Source: Desulfonema magnum (GTDB taxonomy: Bacteria; Desulfobacterota; Desulfobacteria; Desulfobacterales; 4be13). From it: a stretch of DNA of 64,000 nucleotides. Positions 16,968 to 25,645 of this stretch are shown piece by piece. Position numbers and translations under genes: made by a program. The notes beneath the pieces were generated by a model. The model saw only the letters and a program-made list of their open reading frames with translations. It had not been told where the DNA came from and ran no database searches. The stretch is from NCBI RefSeq assembly GCF_017377395.1, contig NZ_CP061800.1, forward strand, positions 2,356,001 through 2,420,000, read 5' to 3'. Numbering within the stretch: the first letter of the stretch is position 1; every line of letters begins with the position of its first letter.

Positions 16968-19490
16968 ATGTTCCATGTCTCAAATATCAATGAGGGCAGC
17001 TTGTCGGACAGAGTGGATTTTTACCGTCTGGACGCGAGCCGAAAGCTGAATCCCAAAATCCGGTCTGAAAAAGGTCAGTTTATGACGCCTGCCTTTGTCG
17101 CGCGTTTCATGGCGTCGCTTTTTAAAGAATCGGAAAACTCGGTGAGATTATTGGATCCCGGAGCTGGCATCGGAACGCTCACATCCGCATTTGTTGAAAA
17201 AATTTGTTCAGATGCCACGCATCCGGAAACTATAAATATTGTCGCGTATGAGTCAGACACCTTGCTGACTGAGTATCTGAACTTAACATTGACAACCTGC
17301 CGTCAGGAATGCGAAAGCGCAGACATAAAATTTTCAGACGAAATTTTACAGAAAGACTTTGTCAAAGCAGGCGTTGAGATAATGAATGACACACTGCCCT
17401 TTATGAATCAGGATCATCAGCGTTTCTCCCACGCAATTATCAATCCGCCCTATAAAAAGATACGAAGCAATTCCGAGCATCGCCGAAGACTCAGATCGGT
17501 CGGCATAGAAGCAGGTAATCTTTACACCGCGTTTCTTTCTTTAACAATTCATTTGCTGGAACCAGAGGGGGAGCTTGTTGCCATTGTCCCGCGCAGCTTT
17601 TGCAACGGCCCTTATTTCAAACCGTTCCGTAAATTGTTTGTGGAGAAAATGGCGATAACTCGCCTTCATGTATTTGAGGCTCGAAATGAAACATTTAAAG
17701 ATGACGAAGTATTACAGGAGAATGTAATTTTTCATGCTGTAAAGGGAATGAGACCCGCTTCTGTTCTTATTTCCACCAGCAGCGGATCAGATTTTGATAC
17801 AATGACTGTTCGGCGGGTAAATTATGAGAAGATCATCAGACCGGATGATTCGGATTTGGTCATTCATGTTGTCACAAGTGAAATGGATCAGAACGTTCTG
17901 GATCGTATGTCGCTGTTTAAAAACAAATTAGAAGATATTGATGTTGAAGTGTCAACAGGGCCGGTGGTTGACTTCAGGCTTAAAAAATACCTTCGGAATA
18001 ATCCTCAGTCCGACACCGTCCCCCTGATCTACCCGATGCATATTTTTAATCATTTTATCATCTGGCCCAAAAAAGGAGGACGAAAACCCAATGCCATTTT
18101 AAATGAAGGTGATGCCCAAAAATGGCTCCTTCCCAATGGCTATTATACAGTGGTACGCCGTCTGTCTTCCAAAGAAGAACCGCGTCGAATTGTCGCGGCA
18201 GTTTATGATCTGAAAAAGGTAAGCGGTAAGGCTGTGGGTTTCGAGAATCATCTGAATATCTTTCATTCCAAGCGAAAAGGGTTGTCACCCGAGCTTGCAA
18301 AAGGTCTCGCTGTTTTCCTTAATTCAACGCTTGTGGATGAGTATTTTCGTCAGTTCAGCGGACATACCCAGGTAAATGCCAGTGATTTAAAGATGATAAA
18401 ATATCCGCCCAGAGAAGTTTTGAAACGGCTGGGAAGTACTGTCGGTAAAATATTTCCGTCCCAGGATATTATTGACGAACTAATTAACACGGAAATTCAG
18501 AAGTTGACAAAAATGACCTCATCCGATCCGGTTAAAGCGAAAAAGAAGATTAAGGAAGCGATAACTATTCTTAAAGCATTAGGTTTTCCAAAACCTCAGC
18601 AAAATGAACGTTCTGCTCTGACTTTGCTGGCAATGTTAAATATCAGACCGGAGTGTTCCTGGGACGAAGCTTTGGTTCCGCTGATGGGAATTACGCCGAT
18701 AATGTATTTTTGCCGGGATGAATACGGAAAAGAATATGCTCCGAATACCCGCGAAACCATTCGCAGACAAACCATTCACCAGTTTGTGGATGCAGGGTTG
18801 GCAATACCGAATCCTGACCAGCCGGACAGACCCATAAACAGTCCGAAATGGTGTTATCAGATTTCGCCTGAAGCGTATGCGTTAATCAGAACATATGGAA
18901 CGCCTGAATGGAAAAATAAACTTTCTGTTTATCTCGATAAAAAGGGGAGTCTGTCAAAACGATACGCACGAGAACGCAAGATGCAGATGATCCCTGTAAA
19001 AATAGGTGAAAATCAGGAAATTCAACTTTCTCCGGGGAAGCACAGCAAACTCATCAAAGCGATTCTTTACGAATTTGCGCCGCGTTACGCTCCGGATAGC
19101 AACGTCGTATATATCGGCGATACCGCAGACAAATGGGGCTATTTTGATCAGGAATTACTTAAAACTCTCGGGGTGGAAGTTGATGCTCATGGAAAAATGC
19201 CTGACGTGGTTTTGTATTATGAGGAGAAAAACTGGATTTTGCTGATTGAAGCGGTGACCAGTCACGGACCTGTGGACAGTAAACGACATGATGAGCTGAC
19301 AACGCTTTTTAAGGACTGCAAATCTGGCATCATTTATGTGACGGCTTTTCCCTCACGTTCGGAGATGGCGAAATATTTAGGTGATATTTCATGGGAAACC
19401 GAGGTGTGGATAGCAGATGCTCCCACTCATCTCATCCATTTTGACGGCGAGCGTTTTCTCGGGCCGTATAATTTGGAAAAGGGCAAATAA
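16968..19490 (+). CDS. Adenine DNA methyltransferase fused to BsuBI/PstI-type restriction endonuclease
   Basis: 840 aa single-chain restriction-modification protein. The N-terminal methyltransferase has motif I LDPGAGIGTLT (62-72) and the catalytic NPPY (159-162, AIINPPYKK), as in Eco57I-like N6-adenine enzymes. The middle region (about 330-480) looks like a target-recognition part. The last about 270 residues match the BsuBI/PstI endonuclease family: VYIGDTADKWGYFD, the nuclease core MPDVVLYYEEKNW followed by LLIEAVTSHGPVDSKRHDEL, and a final RFLGPYN. Both activities should recognise the same site, CTGCAG-like if true to family (inference). ATG lies 1 base after pheA, so it is probably expressed with the aro operon. 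Confidence 0.88.
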   Translation: MFHVSNINEGSLSDRVDFYRLDASRKLNPKIRSEKGQFMTPAFVARFMASLFKESENSVRLLDPGAGIGTLTSAFVEKICSDATHPETINIVAYESDTLLTEYLNLTLTTCRQECESADIKFSDEILQKDFVKAGVEIMNDTLPFMNQDHQRFSHAIINPPYKKIRSNSEHRRRLRSVGIEAGNLYTAFLSLTIHLLEPEGELVAIVPRSFCNGPYFKPFRKLFVEKMAITRLHVFEARNETFKDDEVLQENVIFHAVKGMRPASVLISTSSGSDFDTMTVRRVNYEKIIRPDDSDLVIHVVTSEMDQNVLDRMSLFKNKLEDIDVEVSTGPVVDFRLKKYLRNNPQSDTVPLIYPMHIFNHFIIWPKKGGRKPNAILNEGDAQKWLLPNGYYTVVRRLSSKEEPRRIVAAVYDLKKVSGKAVGFENHLNIFHSKRKGLSPELAKGLAVFLNSTLVDEYFRQFSGHTQVNASDLKMIKYPPREVLKRLGSTVGKIFPSQDIIDELINTEIQKLTKMTSSDPVKAKKKIKEAITILKALGFPKPQQNERSALTLLAMLNIRPECSWDEALVPLMGITPIMYFCRDEYGKEYAPNTRETIRRQTIHQFVDAGLAIPNPDQPDRPINSPKWCYQISPEAYALIRTYGTPEWKNKLSVYLDKKGSLSKRYARERKMQMIPVKIGENQEIQLSPGKHSKLIKAILYEFAPRYAPDSNVVYIGDTADKWGYFDQELLKTLGVEVDAHGKMPDVVLYYEEKNWILLIEAVTSHGPVDSKRHDELTTLFKDCKSGIIYVTAFPSRSEMAKYLGDISWETEVWIADAPTHLIHFDGERFLGPYNLEKGK

Positions 19491-19641
19491 TATCTGCGAG
19501 GTTTCGGAAACCTCACAGGTCTGATGCCGGATTCATACCTGAAAATTTATGTCCGGGTATTTATAAAAATTCTCGTTCCCAGGCTCCGCCTCACCGGGGA
19601 GCGAGTGAACAATTAACACCTGACGATTAACACTTAAAACT

Positions 19642-19881
19642 ATGGGTGATGACTTTAAGTTACTCAGTGAGCCGTCGGCAACTCAAATTATTGCGGCGAA
19701 TTTATCTGTTCGGATACATGCCAAACTGAAATCTCAGTATGGCGGACGCCGTTGGAGAGAACTCAAAGGTATTTCCTATGTTCGGTTTCCAAACGGAGAA
19801 ATCCGAAAAGCAGAAGTTCATTGGTATGAAGCTCACGGAGTCGGACGCCGAAAAATGAAAGTGAAACGTATCTTGGAATGA
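19642..19881 (+). CDS. Small conserved protein of unknown function
   Basis: 79 aa, basic. The C-terminal half (RFPNGEIRKAEVHWYEAHG followed by a KMKVKRIL end) recalls short proteins common in cyanobacteria and Desulfobacterota that are encoded next to a 70-75-aa acidic partner, exactly as here. That recall is from memory, not from a search. No ribosome site is obvious. The stop overlaps or abuts the next gene. A toxin-antitoxin-like pair is possible but nothing in the sequence proves it. Confidence 0.6.
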   Translation: MGDDFKLLSEPSATQIIAANLSVRIHAKLKSQYGGRRWRELKGISYVRFPNGEIRKAEVHWYEAHGVGRRKMKVKRILE

Positions 19882-19889
19882 GGGATAAC

Positions 19890-20108
19890 ATGAAATTTGC
19901 AATTTGCATACAAAGTAGCGGATATGATGATCTGGAAAGCTGGAAAATTTACCGTACTCTTCCGGATGAGAAAGCAGATCAGGTGGATTGTATTCGTGTG
20001 ATTGACGAATCAGGCGAAGATTATCTTTATCCCGCGGCCAGATTTCTGATTGTGGAATTTTCTGAAGAGATACAGGAAAAATTATTAGGTTCAATTGAAG
20101 CAGCCTGA
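19890..20108 (+). CDS. Small conserved acidic protein, partner of preceding gene
   Basis: 72 aa from ATG 19890; ATG 19878 also overlaps the upstream stop, but 19890 has gaggga 4-5 bases before it. The product is acidic, with phrases KFAICIQSSGYDDLESWKIY and IRVIDESGEDYLYPAARF, and no known motif. Paired with the basic 79-aa protein just upstream. Confidence 0.6.
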   Translation: MKFAICIQSSGYDDLESWKIYRTLPDEKADQVDCIRVIDESGEDYLYPAARFLIVEFSEEIQEKLLGSIEAA

Positions 20109-20154
20109 TAAACACCTCCGTATCTCCGAGAAATCAGGTTATTTTGAATTCTGG

Positions 20155-20236
20155 AGGAGTGCCAAACTTACAGTTTGGCAAAAAGCCCCGGTTTGGGGGC
20201 AGAGAATTGCCAAACTGTAAGTTTGGCACTCCGGAG
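20155..20236. repeat. Large CCGGAGTGC-framed palindrome
   Basis: ggagtgccaaacttacagtt at the left is the reverse complement of aactgtaagtttggcactcc at the right, with a ccccggtttggggg loop hairpin between. Between convergent genes, it could act as a bidirectional terminator-like structure. Confidence 0.85.
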
Positions 20237-20246
20237 ACAGGCCGAG

Positions 20247-21362
20247 TCAGTTTTTTAATAACGGGATAAATTTAAGATTGGCTTTGGGAAACGGATACTG
20301 CTCTGTTTCTTCTGTTGCTATCCATCGGAAATCCTCGGGGCCGTTTAATTTCACACGGCCTGAAACATAAGCACATCGAAACACATCCATGACAATCTTA
20401 AAATGGGTGTAGGCATGTCTCACACAGGTAAGATGCGATTCCACTTCAACCACAAGATTTGTCTCTTCCTTAATTTCTCTGATACAGGCCTGTTTCGCGT
20501 CCTCATTTTTTCTGACTTTTCCTCCTGGAAATTCCCATAATCCGCCCAGCAGTCCTTCAGGTTTTCGCCGGGTAATCAGCACCTGACCTTCTTTGTAAAC
20601 AACCCCGGCTGCAATATGATATTCCGGCACAGGCTTGCCCGGGGTGCGCCTGGGATATTCATCTGTTTTTCGGGCCTGATGCGCCAGGCAGAAAGAGGGG
20701 AGCGGACATATATCGCACATCGGATGTTTTGGCTTGCAGATCATGGCTCCCAGTTCCATTATTGCCTGATTAAAGGTTCCGGGCATGTCTGAAGCAAGCA
20801 GCTTATCCGCGGTGCTTTTGAATAGTTTATGCGAAGCGGATTTATTCACAGGGGCATCAATTTGAAATAAACGGGCAAGCACCCGCTTGACATTACCATC
20901 TGCCGCGGCACAGGGATGCCCAAAGGCAATGCTCTGAACCGCAGACGCGATGTAGTCCCCCACGCCTGGTAATTTTTGAAATTCTCCCGGATCATCCGGA
21001 ATTTTGCTGTTGTATTCTTTTACAACCACATTTGCCGCCCGGTGGAAATTTCGCGCACGTGCGTAATATCCCAGACCTTCCCACAGTTTGAGTACAGCCT
21101 GCAAGTCAGCCTGTGCCAGAGATGTTATGTCTGGAAAATGGCGAAGAAATTTTTCATAATAAGGCAAAACCGTTTTCACCTGAGTCTGCTGAAGCATGAC
21201 CTCTGACACCCACACATGATAAGGATCATGTGTTTCACGCCAGGGCAGCTGGCGCTGATTTTTCATGTACCAGTGAACGAGATGTTCCTGAATATGTGGA
21301 ATATTTTTTATCTTCAATGACGGATTCCAAGCTCCTTTCTTGCTGTGTTTGTCAAATATCAT
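20247..21362 (-). CDS. mutY: A/G-specific adenine DNA glycosylase
   Basis: 371 aa; removes adenine mispaired with 8-oxoguanine. The glycosylase domain has the catalytic Glu in VMLQQTQV, the helix-hairpin-helix LPGVGDYIASAV and the catalytic Asp in CAAADGNVKRVL. The [4Fe-4S] cluster ligands follow the C-x6-C-x2-C-x5-C spacing (CKPKHPMCDICPLPSFC). The C-terminal part is a NUDIX-like 8-oxoG recognition domain with GGLWEFPGGKV and the box helix REIKEETNL. Both domains are complete. Confidence 0.96.
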   Translation of the reverse strand: MIFDKHSKKGAWNPSLKIKNIPHIQEHLVHWYMKNQRQLPWRETHDPYHVWVSEVMLQQTQVKTVLPYYEKFLRHFPDITSLAQADLQAVLKLWEGLGYYARARNFHRAANVVVKEYNSKIPDDPGEFQKLPGVGDYIASAVQSIAFGHPCAAADGNVKRVLARLFQIDAPVNKSASHKLFKSTADKLLASDMPGTFNQAIMELGAMICKPKHPMCDICPLPSFCLAHQARKTDEYPRRTPGKPVPEYHIAAGVVYKEGQVLITRRKPEGLLGGLWEFPGGKVRKNEDAKQACIREIKEETNLVVEVESHLTCVRHAYTHFKIVMDVFRCAYVSGRVKLNGPEDFRWIATEETEQYPFPKANLKFIPLLKN

Positions 21363-21512
21363 ACCATTCTTCAGAGCATTCAGCCTTATTTATTCCTTGT
21401 TTCCACGCTTCGGCTTGGAAACGATCCGGCTATGGATGCCGTGTCTTTACGGCAAGCAGAAGCTGCCCCGAGAATCTGTTCCCAAACCGGAATCTGGGAA
21501 CGAGAAAAAAAT

Positions 21513-21695
21513 TCAGGTCTGCGATCCCGGATCCTCACGTTCAAGCCTGATATGCTCACCAATTTCTTTAAGGACAAAATATCGCTTTAAAGCACTGGCG
21601 ATTTCTTCCTGTGAAGGTTTTTTGCTGGTGGTTTCTTTTATGAAATTCTCTATTATCTCCAATGCCTGTTTTATACATTCTTCAACTTCCGCCAT
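21513..21695 (-). CDS. Small conserved helical protein
   Basis: 60 aa, almost entirely helical and charged (MAEVEECIKQALEIIENFI at the start, EEIASALKRYFVLKEIGEHI later). A ggggaa ribosome site lies about 6 bases before ATG 21695. I recall near-identical short ORFs in related genomes, but function is unknown. It lies upstream of mutY in the same orientation, 150 bp away, with a TTCCC-type repeat between. Confidence 0.55.
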   Translation of the reverse strand: MAEVEECIKQALEIIENFIKETTSKKPSQEEIASALKRYFVLKEIGEHIRLEREDPGSQT

Positions 21696-21777
21696 GCTAT
21701 TCCCCCTTTTGTATTTTGGTTATGATTTTAGTTTGAAGCAAATAAAATTTCAAGAAAAAATTTCAACTTTGAATGGT

Positions 21778-21847
21778 CAGCAGATCAAAGAATTCCCTTC
21801 TGAAGGGGAATTTCTGATTTGGACTTCTTAAACTTTTTCATCTGCTG
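21778..21847. mobile_element. Short MITE-like cassette with CAGCAGAT ends
   Basis: The left end cagcagatcaaag and right end (reverse complement) cagcagatgaaaaag enclose a gaattcccttctgaaggggaatttc hairpin written here as left gaattccctt and right aaggggaattt. Same termini as 22545-22854, 36668-37287 and 55603-55755. Confidence 0.55.
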
Positions 21848-21949
21848 ATGGTTGACAAAAATCTGTTCACATTTTATGATTTTCGACAAATGGCCATGAT
21901 CCCGCGGCCACAACAACACATGGAACATTGCAATATTTTTCCTGACACT

Positions 21950-21990
21950 TAACACTTAACACCTAACACTTAACACCTAACACCTAACAC
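21950..21990. repeat. CTTAACAC/CCTAACAC minisatellite
   Basis: Head-to-tail cttaacac and acctaacac units directly before the FmdB-like gene. A reverse-oriented relative (gttaggtgtcaggtgtcagg) lies at 26194-26221. Confidence 0.85.
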
Positions 21991-22016
21991 TTTCCCATAA
22001 AAAACAAGGAGTCACC

Positions 22017-22511
22017 ATGCCAATATACGAATTTTACTGCGAGAACTGCAATACGATCTTTAATTTTTTTTCCAAAACAGCAGATACGACAAAAACCCCT
22101 GACTGTCCGAAATGTAAGACAACGCCCCTGGTAAGGCAGATGTCTTTGTTTTCAGTTACAGGAAAAGCAAAGGAAGACAGTGACACGGAGGAACTCCCTT
22201 TTGATGAGGGGAAAATGGAACAGGCCATGCAGATGCTGAACAGAGAGGCGGATAAAATAAACGAAGATGATCCCAGACAGGCTGCCGACCTTATGCGAAA
22301 GCTTTCTGATATGACGGGGCTGAAACTGGGCCAGGGCATGGATGAAGCCCTGAGACGGATGGAGAAGGGAGAAGATCCGGAACAGATAGAGGCTGAAATG
22401 GGTGATATTCTGGAACAGGAAGAACCGTTTTTATTATCGGAAAAAAGGGGAAAAAATACAACGTCAAAACACGCCGCGCCGTTCAGGGACGAAACTCTTT
22501 ATGATCTTTAA
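22017..22511 (+). CDS. FmdB-type zinc ribbon protein
   Basis: 164 aa. The N-terminal 40 residues are the FmdB/CxxC zinc ribbon (MPIYEFYCENCNTIF, then CPKC). The rest is an acidic helical tail rich in Glu and Asp (MEQAMQMLNREADKINE, MDEALRRMEKGEDPEQIE). FmdB was named for a putative regulator of formamidase; most family members have no proven role. The ribosome site acaaggag is well placed. A MITE-like element follows. Confidence 0.88.
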   Translation: MPIYEFYCENCNTIFNFFSKTADTTKTPDCPKCKTTPLVRQMSLFSVTGKAKEDSDTEELPFDEGKMEQAMQMLNREADKINEDDPRQAADLMRKLSDMTGLKLGQGMDEALRRMEKGEDPEQIEAEMGDILEQEEPFLLSEKRGKNTTSKHAAPFRDETLYDL

Positions 22512-22544
22512 AACTCAGGAGTTCAAAGTCTGAATTGTCAGCGT

Positions 22545-22854
22545 CAGCAGATCGAAAAGTTTTCGGACTGTGCGCGGTGCGGCAAAGAAACCCGGCTTTT
22601 TTTCCGGGACGGGGCGCTCTCCCCCGCGGAAAAAAGCCGGGTTTCTCCCCTGTCTCGCCGTGTCCGCCCCGTGACAGCCCGATCTGCCGGACGGGGTTTG
22701 CAACCCCGTCCGAAATATTTTCCGACCCCCGAAAACAAACGTTTCGGACGGGGTTGCAAACCCCGTCCGGCAGTCTTAGCCTGATGCATATGGGGTTTCT
22801 CCCCTGTCTCGCCGTGTCCGCCCCGTGACAGCCCGAAAACTTTTCGATCTGCTG
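22545..22854. mobile_element. MITE-like CAGCAGATC element with a nested palindromic insertion
   Basis: The ends are perfect inverted repeats: cagcagatcgaaaagttttc on the left and its complement at 22835-22854. Inside is the aaacccggcttttttt/ aaaaaagccgggttt stem. A 44-bp segment (22639-22682) is repeated at 22793-22836. Between the two copies lies another palindrome, tgccggacggggtttgcaac paired with gttgcaaaccccgtccggca. The simpler form of the element is at 55603-55755. Confidence 0.75.
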
Positions 22855-22916
22855 AACGTATCTGATTCTGACAACTCAGGTGATGAACTTCGTCAAACAG
22901 AAAAAGGAGAGAGAAG

Positions 22917-23438
22917 ATGAACAAGAAATTATGTGATCGTATGGAAGTTATGCAGGGAGATATAACAAAGCTTGACGTTGACGCCATCGTGAATGCGGCG
23001 AACAATTCGCTTCTGGGAGGGGGCGGTGTGGACGGGGCAATTCACAGGGCCGCAGGACCGGAGCTTCTCGCGGAATGCCGCACCATCGGAGGATGTCCTA
23101 CCGGCGAGGCGAGAATAACCAAAGGCTATCGCCTGCCTGCCCAGTATATCATTCACACCGTGGGACCGGTCTGTAGCGGAAAGCCCCGGGACAGCAAGCT
23201 GCTGACTTTGTGTTATCAAAACAGCCTTCAGCTTGCTGTTGAAAACAATGTTTCCACCATTGCATTTCCGGCTGTCAGTTGCGGTGTTTACGGCTATCCC
23301 ATAAAAGACGCGTGCAAAATTGCCGTGGATACCGCCGCCGCGTTTCTCAAAGAGAACCTGTCTGTGAAAAAAGTCATATTTATCCAATTCTCATCTGAAA
23401 ACTATGATGTTTACATGGATTATCTTAACTCACTGTAA
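22917..23438 (+). CDS. Macrodomain protein (O-acetyl-ADP-ribose deacetylase type)
   Basis: 173 aa, a single macrodomain. ADP-ribose-binding motifs: QGDITKLDVDAIVNAANN, LLGGGGVDGAIHRAAG (the catalytic loop), TVGPV, and the phosphate-binding loop PAVSCGVYGYP. Enzymes of this MacroD/YmdB type hydrolyse O-acetyl-ADP-ribose or remove ADP-ribose from acidic residues. Strong ribosome site aaaggagagaag. No partner ADP-ribosyltransferase is visible nearby, so a link to one would be speculation. Confidence 0.93.
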   Translation: MNKKLCDRMEVMQGDITKLDVDAIVNAANNSLLGGGGVDGAIHRAAGPELLAECRTIGGCPTGEARITKGYRLPAQYIIHTVGPVCSGKPRDSKLLTLCYQNSLQLAVENNVSTIAFPAVSCGVYGYPIKDACKIAVDTAAAFLKENLSVKKVIFIQFSSENYDVYMDYLNSL

Positions 23439-23496
23439 ATCACCATATCTCCCTGTCACTGCCCCGTCTCCCCGTCTCCCCGCTGCAAAATCATTA

Positions 23497-24455
23497 GCCA
23501 CAAAGACACGAAGACACAAAACTGACACAAATAAACTTCGTGAACCTTCGTGCCTTTGTGTCTTCGTGGCAAAAAAACTGAACTGTCATAAGAGACAATC
23601 ATCATAATTCCCTGTCACTGCCCCGTCTCCCCGCTGCAAAATAATCCGCCACAAAGACACGAAGACACAAAGCTGACACAAATAAACTTCGTGAACCTTC
23701 GTGCCTTTGTGCCTTCGTGGCAAAAAATAAGAGACAATGATCATATCTCCCTGTCACTGCTCCTTCTGCCCGTCTCCCCGCTGCAAAATCATTAGCCACA
23801 AAGACACGAAGACACAAAGCTGACACAAATAAACTTCGTGAACCTTCGTGCCTTTGTGTCTTCGTGGCAAAAAATAAGAGACAATGATCATATCTCCCTG
23901 TCACTGCTCCTTCTGCCCGTCTCCCCGCTGCAAAATCATTAGCCACAAAGACACGAAGACACAAAGCTGACACAAATAAACTTCGTGAACCTTCGTGCCT
24001 TTGTGTCTTCGTGGCAAAAAATAAGAGACAATGATCATATCTCCCTGTCACTGCTCCTTCTGCCCGTCTCCCCGCTGCAAAATCATTAGCCACAAAGACA
24101 CGAAGACACAAAGCTGACACAAATAAACTTCGTGAACCTTCGTGCCTTTGTGTCTTCGTGGCAAAAAATAAGAGACAATCATCATATCTCCCTGTCACTG
24201 CCCCGTCTCCCCGCTGCAAAATCATTAGCCACAAAGACACGAAGACACAAAGCTGACACAAATAAACTTCGTGAACCTTCGTGCCTTTGTGTCTTCGTGG
24301 CAAAAAATAAGAGACAATGATCATATCTCCCTGTCACTGCTCCTTCTGCCCGTCTCCCCGCTGCAAAATCATTAGCCACAAAGACACGAAGACACAAAGC
24401 TGACACAAATAAACTTCGTGAACCTTCGTGCCTTTGTGTCTTCGTGGCAAAAAAA
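23497..24455. repeat. Seven tandem 139-153-bp CACAAAGACAC hairpin units
   Basis: Units start at about 23497, 23648, 23795, 23942, 24089, 24228 and 24375. Each has gccacaaagacacgaagac, a constant aaataaacttcgtgaacc spacer, then ttcgtgcctttgtgtcttcg/tggc closing the hairpin, and a linker (agagacaatgatcatatctc, ccgtctccccgctgcaaaat). The standard period is 147 bp; one is 139 bp because an 8-bp tccttctg block is missing. A 240-codon minus-strand frame here is an artefact. Confidence 0.95.
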
Positions 24456-24854
24456 ATGAACTGTCCCTTTCCGGCTTTCCGGGCCGCATTCGGAATTGCT
24501 TTTCGGACACGCTCTGACAAAAAATTATCAGTAAATTCAGCCAGAAGAAAAAAAATGATCATTGAGTATAGGTTGTTAATTCGCTAAAACCATTTTTTTG
24601 AGTTTTAAAATAGTGAAAAAATTTTTGGCCGGGTACTTATGAATTCATCGAAATTGACTTATTGTGAAAATCAGGTTGCTCTGACCGGGTAACTGTGATA
24701 TAAATGTGATAAATTTTTAGAAAGCCGGCATTGAAATAATTTTTTAGTGATGTTCCGTCTGCGTTGATAACGCTTGGTTTTTTTGAATTTTTTACAGAAG
24801 GAGGTGGGCGGATTTTTTTTCAACGTCATAAAATGAAGAGAAAGTTGAACGACC
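24456..24854. other. Spacer and leader of the MarR gene
   Basis: AT-rich, no gene seen. It carries gggtacttatgaattc (reverse form of the ataagtaccc phrase) and a promoter-like pair described separately. Confidence 0.35.
24676..24704 (+). promoter_or_regulatory. Candidate promoter for the MarR gene
   Basis: TTGCTC at 24676, a 17-bp spacer, TATAAA at 24699. It lies 150 bp before the start codon, leaving a long leader. Confidence 0.35.
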
Positions 24855-25307
24855 ATGTCTGACAGCACTTACAGCAGCGATATGAGTATTGATGAGCGGG
24901 TAATGATGGCAATTGTGAGGGTGGCTGAACGCTTTAAAAAGGAAGCTTCTGCTATTTTAAAAAATTATGAGCTTACGTTTCCTCAATATAACGTGCTCAG
25001 GGTTTTAGATGCGTCAAAAGACGGCCAGAATACCATGAAGAATATCAACAGGATCATGTTGGTTTCAAGCGCGAACATGACAGGTATAACCAAACGATTG
25101 GAAAAAATCGGGTTTATAAATAGAAAGAATGTTCCGGAGGATGACCGCTTAAAATCTTTGGAACTCACAGAAAAAGGAAGACTTGTGCTGAGGCGTATTT
25201 CTGATAAAAAAGAGGATATTGTAAAAAAATACCTGGCAAAATATTCCAATGAGCAAAAATCTGAACTACTTGTAATGTTACGAGAAATCCTTTACCTGGA
25301 AAATTGA
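24855..25307 (+). CDS. MarR-family transcriptional regulator
   Basis: 150 aa winged-helix regulator. Helices before the DNA-binding part include ILKNYELTFPQYNVLRVL. The recognition helix region is LVSSANMTGITKRLEKIGFI, followed by the wing RKNVPEDDRLKSLELTEKGR, where DDR+xxxLTxxG is the MarR signature. Such proteins bind as dimers to palindromes and often sense small phenolic ligands. No divergent target gene adjoins it, so the regulon is unknown. Confidence 0.92.
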   Translation: MSDSTYSSDMSIDERVMMAIVRVAERFKKEASAILKNYELTFPQYNVLRVLDASKDGQNTMKNINRIMLVSSANMTGITKRLEKIGFINRKNVPEDDRLKSLELTEKGRLVLRRISDKKEDIVKKYLAKYSNEQKSELLVMLREILYLEN

Positions 25308-25597
25308 GGTTCAACGCCATAATAAACATCTCACCTGTTCGGACGCCTTTATGCCAAAGTTTCGTATGCTTAGGATACAGAAACCCCGCCTTGCCCGTGT
25401 TTTAACTATCTGAACAAAAATCAACAGATCGAAAATATAAGTACCTGAGCAAAAGTGCTTATACTTCTTTTTCAGTGAGTGGTAAAGAAACCCGGTTTTT
25501 TCTTAGGAGGCAAGTGAATTATTCGGGGAAAAATCCGAATTTCTTCCCACACTAAAATTTTTTTACATACAAGTTAAAAAATTTATGATTAAATATT
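25308..25597. other. Spacer with degenerate MITE-like remnant
   Basis: No gene. At 25424 caacagatcgaaaatataag joins the ataagtacctgagcaaaag phrase, and aaacccggttttttc follows, so parts of the CAGCAGATC/AACCCGGCTT family are present in decayed form. Confidence 0.4.
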
Positions 25598-25634
25598 AAA
25601 AAACCATGCTTTTTGTGTCTCTCTGTGACAAGAA
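25598..25634 (-). terminator. Intrinsic terminator after the universal stress gene
   Basis: Read on the minus strand, aaaccacgcttcttgtc pairs imperfectly with gacacaaaaagcatggtt and ends in a run of T. It lies just after the uspA-like stop. Confidence 0.5.
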
Positions 25635-25645
25635 GCGTGGTTTAT

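Noticed and set aside
23602-24562. Minus-strand frames of 240 and 126 codons
   Set aside because: They consist of the 147-bp hairpin units; no protein family or start signal.
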